A stretch of 64,000 nt of DNA, from assembly GCA_009801015.1 (NCBI GenBank), contig VHZZ01000837.1, forward strand, positions 81,093-145,092. The letters run 5' to 3'. The first letter of the stretch is position 1, and each line of letters opens with the position of its first letter. The notes below the pieces were generated by a model. The model searched no databases. It saw only the letters and a program-made list of their open reading frames with translations, and had not been told where the DNA came from. Shown here piece by piece: positions 23,487 to 34,739 of this stretch. Position numbers and translations under genes: made by a program. This DNA comes from Silene noctiflora. Taxonomy: Eukaryota; Streptophyta; Magnoliopsida; Caryophyllales; Caryophyllaceae.

Positions 23487-24577
23487 CTGCAGCATTAGTT
23501 AAATTACAAACAGGGAAGACAGCATGAAATAGCAAATTGCAAACATGACCAGCTTTTATGCCACCATGTAACGAAGGCCTGAGGCCTTGGGGCTGCATTC
23601 ATATGTTGTTGATTCAACTAGTATCAATTACTAACAATTATCGCGTTCAACATGACTTGGAATCTCGGATAATGCTAAATCTGCACTTTTAAGGATGGGC
23701 TTGAATACTGATAAGTGATAACTCAAGAGTAGTGATTTTTACACACCAGCAATTGGTTTCTACATTCCCCTGTGAGAGAGTACACTTTCATGTATTCCTC
23801 TAATAGAGGGGAATGTAAAAGACGATACAGGGCGTGTAAAAATCACAAACCCCAAAAACTGATGAAGCGAGAAAAAGAGATCTAACAAAAGGGTTCCAAT
23901 TACTTAGAAGAGCAGAGGTCAGAGGAGGTTCAAATTCCATGAACCTTCAAACCAACTATCTCTCGAGAGAGAGATGTTGTAAGAAGCTTACGTATTTGCT
24001 TTTCATGAAACCTTTTCATTTGCGAGGAATATACTTCAAGAATGAGCAACAACTTCTACATTCAATGAAGGATTGATGCTCATGGTTCTTTGTAGCAACA
24101 CCTGAACTATTGACACCGCATTTCAGAATGTTATTCAAAACAGTGTTTGGCAGAGGTTAACTACACAGCATAATTGCAACATTTCAACATTTCAGCATTT
24201 GACTGTGAAAATATCAGAACAGAAAAAATATTTTTGAATCATGGCAATGATAAAATTGATGTCACTATTATTTGAACAATTCGTACATAAAATTAACTGC
24301 CTATAAGCTACATTCTGTAGAATAACCTATACCCAGCTACCAACAGAAATTAACTGCCTATAAGCTGCGTTACTCCAATTCAGAATTTCAGATCACTTCG
24401 CCTACTCGTGTCTAACACTTGACGTCCGACATTAGAATGACATCTGGACACTATTTAAAGCCACCGTTGTGAGGATCTTTCAAAAACTAGCCAAGTCAGA
24501 CACTTGGACAGACACCTTGGTGCTTTAAGCTGAGTCCGAGTAAAAAATCACATTTACCAAATCCTTGGAGGATGTGA
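23487..24577. other. intergenic, nothing recognised
   Basis: About 1.1 kb downstream of PRORP. The right part is presumably its 3' UTR. A short inverted pair near 23756-23820 (CATTCCCCTGTGAGAG / CTCTAATAGAGGGGAATG) suggests a small foldback element. No gene seen. Confidence 0.4.
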
Positions 24578-26311
24578 TCACGCCTTTGCAAAAATATTAG
24601 AAAGTTGGGGCTTAACCCTAACCTTAACCCTGTCCGTACTTTTCGAAACCCTAGTAGCACAAAGCCACTGTCTAGGTGTTTCAAGGTCATCACCTGTTAC
24701 AGTTGGTAGATGCCAACTGCCTTCTTCAGATTCTTGGATGACAATAGAGTAAGGTGGAGGCATGTGGAGGTCAAGCCCTTTTCTTGAGACGGTCATCCTG
24801 ACCTGATGTTTCTCCTTCCACCTAGGAAAAATGCTATTCCCTAGAAGCTGGAACAAGTGGTCTCTCATTTCATCGTTAGTGATGAGCAAACACTTGTTAC
24901 TAACGGCAGCATATAACCAATACCAATCATCATTTGAGCCTTTTGGGGTTACATACAGTGAACCCGCCTTATTCCAGTTTTCCAACATTCTTTTGGCATT
25001 AGGATTATTAGCAGGGCCACCGGAAACACGTCCTATGTGAAGTATAATAAGTGGCATTTTCTTTGAAGGGCTGATTTCTCGTAATTGTTCCGCAATATTA
25101 TTAAGCTGCCTAAAATTAAAACCTGGAGCTTTGATCATGCCAACATTAGCACCATCCACGACTGCATCAAAAGGTCCATGTCTCCTAAGCCACTCTTGAA
25201 AATGCACAAAATTAGCCCTCTTTTCTTTCTTACTGGCCAAAGAACTCAAGGAAATCGCAAAACCTTCAGTTTCCTTAGGATCAATGTCAATACACACAAG
25301 TTTCTCCCCACAACAGCTACACACCCCTGTCTCATCCATCACCGCTTTGACCACCTTCCACTTACCACTACCAAGCCAGCCTTGCCCATGACACCCACCT
25401 CCACTCTTCGCAACACCTTCCTTCACCTTCTCCACATCCCAATTCTCCAACCCAACACTACTACCCGTCTCAGACAAAAACCAACCCTCCACAATCTTCA
25501 TAGTTTCCTCAGAAACCTGTCTCACACTCACTCGCAACCTATGCAACATCTCATAAACCTTATCTCCTCTCTTCGCATCCACACTCACCTTCAAAAGTGC
25601 AGCCAACTCAGGCTCCTCAGCCACCATCCCACATTCCAACATATCAGCATCGACATCATACGCTCTATCAGCATCACCTTTCCCACAAAAACCAAACAAC
25701 GCCGGCTCATACGACCTAAGCTTAGGAACTACACCACAATTCTTCATCTTCTTAATCAAATCAAAAGCCATTTCTGGGTCATTCTTAGCAGCTGCCAATC
25801 TAGCTAAACTAGTAAAAGTCGCCTCATTCGGTTCAATCTTATTAATACCCATTTCCCTATATATCTCAGAACCCATTTCCAAACCATGATTACTCACAGC
25901 ATTATCATTACTAGCAGCAGATTGCGAGCACAAATAAAGCAAGACATTATAATGATAAATAGAAAGCGATATACCGTCGTTTAAAGCGGCTTTATACAAA
26001 GAAAGAGCCTCCTCGAGGTTATTGTTCCTGGAACACATGTTCAATTTAGCCTTGAACACAGATTCAGGTAACTCGTAACGCATTTTCTTCGACATGGGCG
26101 GCCATGAATGCCCTTCTTCTCGTTTTCTGGAAGCTGAAACTGCTAATGTTGACAAGGAACTGGTTGATTTGGTGGGAAAAGATATGATTTTTGTAAAATG
26201 TGGAGAAAATTGGGTAATTGGGAAATTGATTGGGAAAATTGTGGGATTTCTGAGGACAGTAAAAAAAGGACGGCAATGAGAAAGGGTAATCATAAGAGGT
26301 ATCCTTGACAT
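24578..26311 (-). CDS. PRORP: proteinaceous RNase P (PRORP)
   Basis: Intronless, 577 aa from the ATG at 26311. Residues 1-60 look like an organellar targeting peptide (few acids, many Ser/Thr/Arg), suggesting a PRORP1-type mitochondrial/plastid enzyme. Residues about 85-275 form PPR-like helices (LNMCSRNNNLEEALSLYK, NEATFTSLARLAA). The zinc site is C331/C334 (CSCC) with H534 and C551 (the SWH and QWLC motifs). The NYN metallonuclease domain has D386 in VVDGANVG, D461-D462 in NDDWYWLYAA and D480 in LLITNDEMRDH; all catalytic aspartates are present. Role: removes the 5' leader of precursor tRNAs without an RNA component. A basic tail of about 26 residues follows the zinc cysteine, longer than in many relatives. 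Confidence 0.95.
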   Translation of the reverse strand: MSRIPLMITLSHCRPFFTVLRNPTIFPINFPITQFSPHFTKIISFPTKSTSSLSTLAVSASRKREEGHSWPPMSKKMRYELPESVFKAKLNMCSRNNNLEEALSLYKAALNDGISLSIYHYNVLLYLCSQSAASNDNAVSNHGLEMGSEIYREMGINKIEPNEATFTSLARLAAAKNDPEMAFDLIKKMKNCGVVPKLRSYEPALFGFCGKGDADRAYDVDADMLECGMVAEEPELAALLKVSVDAKRGDKVYEMLHRLRVSVRQVSEETMKIVEGWFLSETGSSVGLENWDVEKVKEGVAKSGGGCHGQGWLGSGKWKVVKAVMDETGVCSCCGEKLVCIDIDPKETEGFAISLSSLASKKEKRANFVHFQEWLRRHGPFDAVVDGANVGMIKAPGFNFRQLNNIAEQLREISPSKKMPLIILHIGRVSGGPANNPNAKRMLENWNKAGSLYVTPKGSNDDWYWLYAAVSNKCLLITNDEMRDHLFQLLGNSIFPRWKEKHQVRMTVSRKGLDLHMPPPYSIVIQESEEGSWHLPTVTGDDLETPRQWLCATRVSKSTDRVKVRVKPQLSNIFAKA

Positions 26312-26979
26312 GATTTACCTGAGGAATCTCCAGATTTTGTTGCTGGTCGTCAATGGCGATGAGGTATGTAGGGTTTATCCATCCAATTGGTCTTGCATAG
26401 AGTCCTATGCAGTCTTAAATCTGAACACAAATTCTTGTCTTAGACGGGTACGGATATTTTGTCTTAAGCAAAACTTATCGCTTAAGTTAAGACGTTCTAA
26501 AGTAGAATTGACACTTGACAAAATTAAACCGACTCGACACCCAAACTCAAGACCCAGGTTTGACCCGAACCTAAATTGACACAATTGAATATAACCCAAT
26601 TTGAATGTTTGTTGTTGCAAACTGATTATTATCTGTAAATAATTTGATAATAGTCCCGAAATGACTCGAGTCGAACTCTTACAAACCCTAAATTGACACG
26701 ACCGAATGTAACCCGGTTAATCCATTTGTCAGGTCTAGATAATATTCCCAATACCTCATAAACTTCAGCATGCGAGTAAGTGACGCGTTAAAGGGTTAAG
26801 ACTTTAAGCTCTGGTATAATATGCTTATGTGTATGTAAGACTCTGTTTCGTAAAACTAATTGAAAAACTATATTTGAAAATGTGTAAAATTACGAAAAGT
26901 CAATCATAAATTAACGGTCATCGCAATTTTATATAAGTAGGATAATATAATTATATAAACACAATTTATAATGTTGTCA
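26312..26979. other. intergenic with GACCCGA-type remnant
   Basis: PRORP leader and promoter, then a degenerate element (about 26506-26737) and the GT61 gene 2 3' flank. No gene. Confidence 0.5.
26506..26737. mobile_element. degenerate hAT-like remnant
   Basis: Ends ...TTTGTCAGGTCTA like the intact elements and contains scattered GACCCGAACC, TGACACGACCGAATGTAACC motifs. Left end and target duplication not found. Confidence 0.45.
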
Positions 26980-29700
26980 CTAGCCAACCCTTTTCATGAA
27001 TCTCCTAGCTTTCAAGTATGCCATTTTCAAGTATTTCCTAAACCTATTCAAATCTAATTTAACATCTTGCTCTTTCAAGTACACCTTTTTTAATACAGAC
27101 CACCCTTTTCCCTTGAGAGAATTCGGGTTAGTAAGAATCGGGTCATATTTGTTGTACTTGTCGACTAAACTGCTCTCTTCGATCCCAATTTTATACTCTT
27201 TGTAGTCCAACCCCATTTCCTTGGCGGGTTTTCCGTAACATAATTCCGCTACATCGTCCGTCCCAATGGGTACCACTTGAATGAAAACGGATCCGGGTCG
27301 GAGAAATAGTAAGTGTGTTAGTGCTGCTCCATGGACCCCCACCAAAGCATGACTTCCATTCATAAGCCCAAATGCTTCCCTCATTGATGTATTGGGCCTT
27401 GGCTCGAAAATAGTCACATCAAAGCCCAATTGTTCTGCCATGGTCTTGATTTGGGCCTGGTTTAGAATTACCCGGCCTACATTACCCGTCCGACTCAATA
27501 ACACCAACTTCGGCCGCTTCGATAGATGCTTTGAAATCGGGTCATCAGCTTTCGAATAAACCCGATTTAGAAAATTATGGAAATCGACAAGTGTTTTGTT
27601 AGGCAACAAGTGTCGATTAATAGTCATAAACCCATGAGATATCAACCCGACCGTAACGGACCTAAAACAATGTACATTAGTCTCATTATCAAGGTTAACA
27701 ATCGGATGTGTGCTAAATCCACGTAGCACATCACCGTACTTCCGAACCCACCAATCCCTCGATTTCCCAATCACCAAAGTAAAATCCCGATCCAACCACA
27801 ACCTTGACTCAACCGTAACAAACAAGGGTAAAAACCCTTCATTAAAATCATGAAAAAAATTACCCGTATACCCACCAGCAGTAAACACAACGGCAGAGGT
27901 ATTATGAACAATATCGCAAATCGGGCTAGACAGGCCCGAAATTAAACTCACTTCCTTGATTTTGGACATAGTTGAGATCTCAAATTTTCTTGGGTAAGGT
28001 CGGATTTTGGCAAAATGGTAAACGGTTCGGGTTGGCCCGAATGTATAGAATGTTGACGTGGTGGGGTCCAGGACAGTTGAGCCGTTAATTGTACAGGTGT
28101 CATAATGATAGTGAGTTCTGTCGCACGATATTGTTGATTGGATATTTGATGAAATAGTAGATTGTGGGACCCAATGAATCACAGGTTTCTGCTTTTGCCG
28201 AGTTTGATCTGCAGACATCAAAATGGTAAACGGATTATTCGAATCGGATTTTGGTATTAAATAGTTAAACAGAGTTATTTCATGTTGGTTATATTTCTTA
28301 CGGAAAATGCACGCGGTGTCCTTGAGGTTTGCTTTTTTGCCCAAAGTACCCAATTTTTTTATCCGAAAAATTTTAAGAGGCCATAACTTGTGTTTACCAA
28401 TTCAGAAAGTGATAATTTTTTTTTTCAAATTGATCATCTTTCCGACAACTACGACTTGAAAAAAAATTTGTTGAGTTTGGATTTCGTGAACAAGAGATAT
28501 GGTTACTCAAAGTTTGTTCGGTCAAAAAAACTTTGACACGCAATAACTCCTAGCCACGGGACCCAAATACGATAATTTTTTTTCCAAATCGTACTTCTCG
28601 GAAAGATGATTGATTTGAAAAAAAAATTATCACATTCTGAAATCGTAAACACGAGTTATGGCATCTTAAAGTTCCCCGGATAAAAAAAATGGGTATTTCG
28701 GGCAAAATGTCAAACCTCGAGGGCACCGCGTGCATTTTCCGTATTTCTTATATCAGGATTTTTTTATTTTGAGTCATTTCATCTAATTAGAATTTTGTAC
28801 TAGTAAATCAAAACTAATTTAAAAAAAAATAAAAATAGTGGGAGAGCATTTGGCGATTTTCTAATTTAATGTAAATAATAATAAAAGTAATTTTAAATTA
28901 GTTGTTTCGGGTTGTGTCGGTCACTTTAAGTAGATAATCCCAATATATAAATGACAAGTGGTTTTAGTCTAGTAATTTTTGGTCGATTTAATCTCGAGTC
29001 TAACAAAGCTTAGGTAAAGAGTATAGACCGTATCAGGTCAAGTTAAGTCCAGACATATTTTCAAGTCTATTAAAAGATTAAAAACTCGTTAAATATCGTT
29101 GAATACTTGTATGTACTTGGTTATATTAATCTATACAACTTTTTATATATATCGTTTAGGTCTTAACTCTAACTTACTAAAATCGTATCACTTGAATAAA
29201 CTACTTCTCACATACCCGTATATTCAATTAATTTTTAAGTTTCATTAAATGAGAGAAAAGATATCATGCAATCTAATCCGTATATATCGAATTATTTATG
29301 GATACAAACTACGTAAAAATAAATTCAAACTACTTTAAAACAAAGAACCACATAAACCAAATAAGGAAAAAAAAATCAAAAAGATTCTTTACATATTTAC
29401 AAATTATATAATAGAACGGTCTCACACAATACCGTCCAATTTTATAAAAAGTTTATACATTTAATGCTAATAAGTAAGTTGTTTATTTACACAACAGGAC
29501 CATCTCACGCAATAATTACTGTTTAAAAAAATGTCGAACAAACCTGAATATCTTCTGAAAGAAGTTGATGAAGTCCAAATAGAAGATGAAAGGTTGATTT
29601 TTGATACAGAATTTAAATATAAAACTGAGAAAATGCAAAATAACACAACCAACCCATATGTTATACAAATAACCCCTATCGAATTTGATCTCAACTTCAT
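26980..29700 (-). CDS. glycosyltransferase family 61 protein (DUF563), gene 2
   Basis: Two exons, 29700-29544 and 28208-26980, 461 aa. Exon 1 has a short N-tail (MKLRSNS) and a membrane span (about residues 8-31). The TCAG|GTTTGT donor is in phase 1 exactly as in gene 1. Exon 2 opens after TCTGCAG and contains SCDRTH, IRPYPRKFE, GGYTGNFFHDFNEGFLPLF, LISHGFMTIN, PKLVLLSRTGNVGRVI and GVHGAALTH. Predicted type II Golgi glycosyltransferase; which sugar it transfers is not decidable here. The frame stays open upstream of the acceptor through a transposon arm (28301-28353), but that extension lacks an ATG and the real start is in exon 1. The 1.3 kb intron hosts a MULE foldback 93 bases before the acceptor. 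Confidence 0.9.
28301..28741. mobile_element. MULE foldback element with long TIRs, 9-bp TSD
   Basis: A 441-bp element in the GT61 gene 2 intron. Arms of roughly 200 bp are inverted repeats starting CGGAAAATGCACGCGGTG and ending CACCGCGTGCATTTTCCG, with perfect 9-bp duplications TATTTCTTA (28292-28300 and 28742-28750). Long inverted repeats and 9-bp duplication identify a Mutator-like MITE. It is a different family from the 185-bp MITEs. Confidence 0.88.
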
Positions 29701-30082
29701 TACGAACTCTTGGTATGATTTGTTTTTCACGAGAAATTTATCGGTTTGTTTACAATAGGTAGGTAGCAAAGTAATTCTATCGCGTTTGTTAATAGAGAAG
29801 GAATCAAACCGGAAAAGTGTCGTTTCACACGACGCGACGACTGAATTGGATGGGATTGGATTGGATATATAATTTTTTTTCTTGACAATTTATGGAAATT
29901 CAATGGTTTTATTTTTGGATTTTCGTGACTTTTGGAATTAGTGCATTGGGAGAGCAAGAGAATGCGGAATTGTGTGTGTATAAATAGTATTGGTAATGTA
30001 CACTGAACAAGAATGACCAATTAGGAGTATCAAATTACAGAAATCCGCTTATCACAAAAACTTTAGAGAGACGATTTATCAA

Positions 30083-30397
30083 TCCCCATTATACTAAAAG
30101 AATAAGAGATCTTCAAAATTTCCCCGCGTAAATGAATTTGGCTTTAATTGGGCATTCATTATATCATATCTATAATTGGGTTTTTTATTTTATCATATCT
30201 GCAATTGAGCTTTCATTATATTATATCTACAACAGGATTATGCTGAATTTTTTTACCGATTAATACAAAAAATTAATAATAATAAAAATAATTTTTACAA
30301 TTCAATTTCAAATTAATTTAAATATCAGTTGTATAATTGTTATTTTTTTTAATATTCCTATCTAAAAACCCGCGCATTTGCGCGGGATCTATACTAG
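30083..30397 (+). mobile_element. small non-autonomous Helitron
   Basis: Starts TCCCCATTATACTAAAAG, ends with a CCCGCGCA/TGCGCGGG hairpin (about 30369-30386), then ATCTATA and CTAG (30394-30397). Host A precedes and host T follows. 315 bp, no coding capacity. Confidence 0.7.
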
Positions 30398-31625
30398 TAG
30401 TATTATTGAGAGACCTATGGAGGAAGTTATTGAAAATCTATTTTCCATGTTATGTCTCCGGCTAAATTAGTGGGAGACTGTCTCTCCAAAGACCTACTGC
30501 TCTCTTATATGACGATTTTTTTTTTCAAAAATTGACCAATTTTTATCAATATTTACCCAAAAGTGGTAAATAGTGAGTACCTTGGAGAAAAAAAAAACAT
30601 TTATAATGATCATTGTTTAACAAAAAGTGGTCACCTTTTACTGATTACACGTACGACTGTTGTACAAGAGGATTTGCGTTGAAATTGACTCGATAATGTA
30701 TAAAATCATAATTGAGTTAATTGGATTGGACATACATTACACAAATCGAATGGATATCAATGAATTTAATTGGATTTGTCTTGAATTAAAGGCGAGATAG
30801 ATTCAAAAGTAGTTGATGAAACTCAAATAAAACCGCGCAAATTATAAATCCGCATATTGGTATATATTAGAACACTAAGAACTAATATGACTTAGACTCA
30901 AATTAGCAAACGAGCCGAACTTATAATAAATCAACTAAGGCCCTATTTTTTTAAACTGAATTTGTCTAAACTTAATTAAACTAATCTGAACATATAACAA
31001 TTGAAATTAAGTTAAAAAAAGATGGCCTAAGTTGACCAAACTATGAACGAGTCGAATTGAGAAAGAATGAAGCTTGAGTTAAATAACGACTCAATTTAAA
31101 CCGATCTAAATACGGAATTAAACCCATTTTCGAATTGACCCAAATTCATTATTCTCTAAACATGCACTAGGCCACCACATTTTACGCACCATGGCGTCTC
31201 AATTAGCGTAGTAATTAACACAGATGTATACCGCATTATACAACGGTTTTATAATAATACGGGTTATTAATGATAACAAATTAACAATGGAAATATACGC
31301 CATATAACAATAATATTACTCGTACTTGGAATTCATGGTACTTTCGAATTACAACCGTTTATGTACCTAATGTCCTGATATAATGATAGAAAAAATGAGG
31401 TGTATACGATATTATAAGGTCGTTGTAATTATTTGAAATAGTGTGAACTTAGCTAATTAGTGCAATTAATTAGCAATAACAATATATAATGTGAATGCAT
31501 TTAAGAGTTTCACCTAGAAAATTGAAGCTAAATAATTAATGTAAGATTTTTTTTTGACAAGAAATGTAAGAAATTAAAGGAGATAATAAATATATAGAAT
31601 TCAAACATGTAACTTGATAAACTAA

Positions 31626-32287
31626 CTAGTATAGCTCCCGTACAATGCGCGGTATATAGAGTTTTTATTTTTATTTTAGTTTATTATTTAAAATTTTTTA
31701 CATTTTCACTTCGTTAATATTTAATATTTCATTCCATTATTTTTTGATATGAAACAAAAAAATTGAAATGGAAAACTAACCAAATAGAATTAAGTTAAGT
31801 TGTGATTTTTTTTAATGAATTTGTTTTGTAAGTACGTGTCAAGTTATTCTCTGCGGTAATAATTATTTCATTACTGAAAAATTTAGTAATTTATAGTTTA
31901 TAATTTAATACCAATTTTATTTTATTATAATGAAAAAAATCATAATTTTGAATTTAATTAAAATATTAGAGTATAATTATAATTATATTAAGATTATATT
32001 TTAGGAAAAAGATAATAGTTTATTAAAAAAAATCAATTATGTCCTTATGAAAATAGATGCATTTTCGAGGGAAAACTAAGAGAATTATTATTCTCTTANT
32101 AGTAAGGGAAAAAATCATAATTATGAATTTTATTAAATGATTCGAGTTTAATTATAGACATATATTCATTGAAAAGATAATAATAATGCAATGAATGAAA
32201 ATTTACATATTACCTTATTTAGCTAGATGTTTTTTGGAGGGAAAACTAAGAGAATTTTTATTATCTTAGTAGTAAGGGGAAGGGGGA
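31626..32287 (-). mobile_element. small non-autonomous Helitron, reverse orientation
   Basis: On the minus strand it starts TCCCCCTTCCCCTTACTACT (from 32287) and ends with a CCGCGCATTGTACGGG hairpin and GCTATACTAG (to 31626). Host A/T context is correct. 662 bp, AT-rich. An internal GAGGGAAAACTAAGAGAAT segment occurs twice (about 32067 and 32238). Confidence 0.55.
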
Positions 32288-32373
32288 TTCAGAGTACTAC
32301 CTATCTCAAATATTCACAACCTTTGATGCAAGAATTAGATAAAAAAGCAAGGGATGTATATGTTTGTCCGATA

Positions 32374-33057
32374 TCTTTATACTATAAAAACTAAAATATT
32401 TAGAGAGATGTGATTGGCTTCTGAGTTTAAGGGATGAAAAAACAACTTTTTTTTGTAAGGCCCCATGTTTCAATGATCAATTTAATTATTGCTTTATTTG
32501 AAGTTTCTACAAATTAGTACAATTGCTTGATTTCATGAATAACACACCACATATTTAATTATACTCTTATCGTATGATTTTAGTGAAAAGAAAAAATTAG
32601 TGATATTATTATACAAAATAAAAAATTCTACAAAATAAAAAACCTAAAAAAAAGGAATAAATCTTAATAACCAATATTGTGTTAATATGGTGAAAAATAA
32701 TCAAATATTAAATCGCTCATTCATTTCAGTAATCATATTATTCCATTAAAAAAAATCATTTAAATAAAATGTAAAAAAGATTATATTAAATATTTTAAAA
32801 AATATTACTCAAAAATTATTATGATAAATATAACATAAAAGCTAAAAAAAATAAAAATAAAAATCATCATTCTGAAATAAAATGATTAGGATTCCCAAGT
32901 AAATTGATTATTTTGCAAAATTACAGAGACAAAAAAGTACGGTAAACTTAAAAAAAGAAAAACATTTATAGACAAAATCATTAAGATAAAAAAAAAAATC
33001 GTATGTCCTAATCTAAATATCAACCCGTGCATTTTTTTTGCGCGGGATTAAAACTAG
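32374..33057 (+). mobile_element. small non-autonomous Helitron
   Basis: Candidate start TCTTTATACTATAAAAAC after host A; end hairpin CCCGTGCA...TGCGCGGG (about 33025-33047), then ATTAAAA and CTAG (33054-33057) before host T. 684 bp. The start is less certain than the end. Confidence 0.55.
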
Positions 33058-34739
33058 TTACTACATAAAGAAAAAAGATAAGTAAATGTCACGATTTTAT
33101 TATGATGAAAATGTCGAAAACTAGAAAAAAATTCTGAACTTTTACGTACCATGCTACGAGTTTATGATGTAAATAAATTAATATAAAAATTATTTAATTA
33201 GAGATTAGTGTAACCACAATTTCAACTTACCAACGAGACAAACGAGTAATGGTATAAATAAAACTCGAAAAAGTTCAAATTTTTTAACTAAAATCTTTAA
33301 TACTTTCATGGTTTAATAGGAGGGAACGCCATGCTAACCTTAGAAAAACTCCACCACTATTAAGGACATATTTTTTTGGTGTAAATTATCCGATTTAATC
33401 CAGATTTGAGTCGGATAGGACCACTAGGAAGGTAAAGTTCTCTCATTCCCATGAGTGATCCTAATCATGTACTCTTGGTACCCTCTTGTGGGCTTGTGGA
33501 TTTAGGCCATAGTTCTAAGGTAGGCCCAATGATTGTCTTTATTTTGCAATCAAAGCATCAACTAGTTAAATACTTAGCTTAAAGTAGAAATTTCAAAGCC
33601 ACTTCTACCTAATTTTGTTTACTACTATGTTATACAATATCTCCTCAAATAATACTATCCATGTTACTTTTTGGTCTAATATGAGACTGGTCTGTTCTTT
33701 TAAACTTAATTTCAATTTAATTTAATTTAGCTTTAATAAATTTAATTCAGTTTAATTCAGAGAGTTTCAGTCTACAATAACATGACCAAATTGTCAATGG
33801 AAACACAATTAGTTTACTTGAAAGTGATCTTTAATATATCAAACAAGAACAATGTTGCAATTTCAATATTAGGGGGGAAATCGAGGGAATAACCGATAAG
33901 GTAAGACATCCTCGATATTTTTATATATAACATACCATAATACAAAATTTGAAAGAAATACTTTAATATGGTATATTGATTGAAAGATACGGTTAAAAAT
34001 AGAATGTTGTTTTTTTGAGAATTACAAAGCATCGGTTATAACTCAACTACATCAAACGTTTATAACCCCGTGTTGTAGTATGAATAAACGTGTCTTGTAA
34101 AGTAAGACCGTGTTCTTTTTGGCTGGAAATAGCTGCACTGACCTGAACTAAAGTAAGAGTTGATTTGTGAAAAGATGAACTCATTTGAACTGAATAGTAT
34201 AGAATAGAACTAAACTATAATAAACTGAAATTAAGTTTAAAAGAACAAGGCCTAATACCCGTAACTTAGGTACATTCAACATATTCACACTAATCAATTA
34301 TGATATTACGAGACTGATTCACATTAAAAGTTACCATTTTTCTAAAAATGAGATCAAAATCCATTACACTAATATACAAAAATGGGGAATTATCCGAAAA
34401 TTCCTTAACACTTCAAAGTTATAATCTTATTCTATAATTTGTGAAATTTTGTACACATAAAAAGTAAGAAATGAATAAAAAATGCAAAGAATTAAAACCA
34501 TCATGATGTTGACTATTTTCTCATTTTTTTCTTTTTTCTTTTTTTTTTTATAAAGATTCTAATTTGTTTCACAAATTCTAGAATAAGACGGTCTCATACC
34601 ATGGGACGATCCTTTTTTAGAAAAAACTTCATTTATTGTTATCAATAAAGGAGTAATTTTATACTAATAGACCATTTTACCCGTAAAACCGTCACACGCA
34701 AGAACTACTGAATTTGTTTATGTCAAGATTTTTCTTACC

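Larger units (their letters stand above)
29701..34739. other. AT-rich gene desert with Helitron-like elements
   Basis: No gene is recognised over 5 kb. Three small Helitron-like elements occur (30083-30397, 31626-32287, 32374-33057). A segment GAGAGACCT...AGTGGGAGAC...CTCTC...AGACCTACTGC at about 30408-30500 resembles one at 17225-17310, another dispersed repeat. A single N lies at 32099. Confidence 0.6.

Noticed and set aside
25085-25807. Long plus-strand frame of 240 residues opposite PRORP
   Set aside because: It is antisense to clearly coding PRORP sequence, with no family features.
26980-28353. Reading the GT61 gene 2 as a single exon from 28353
   Set aside because: Position 28353 is a TTG inside a transposon arm; the phase-1 acceptor at 28209 and an anchor exon at 29544-29700 fit the family better.
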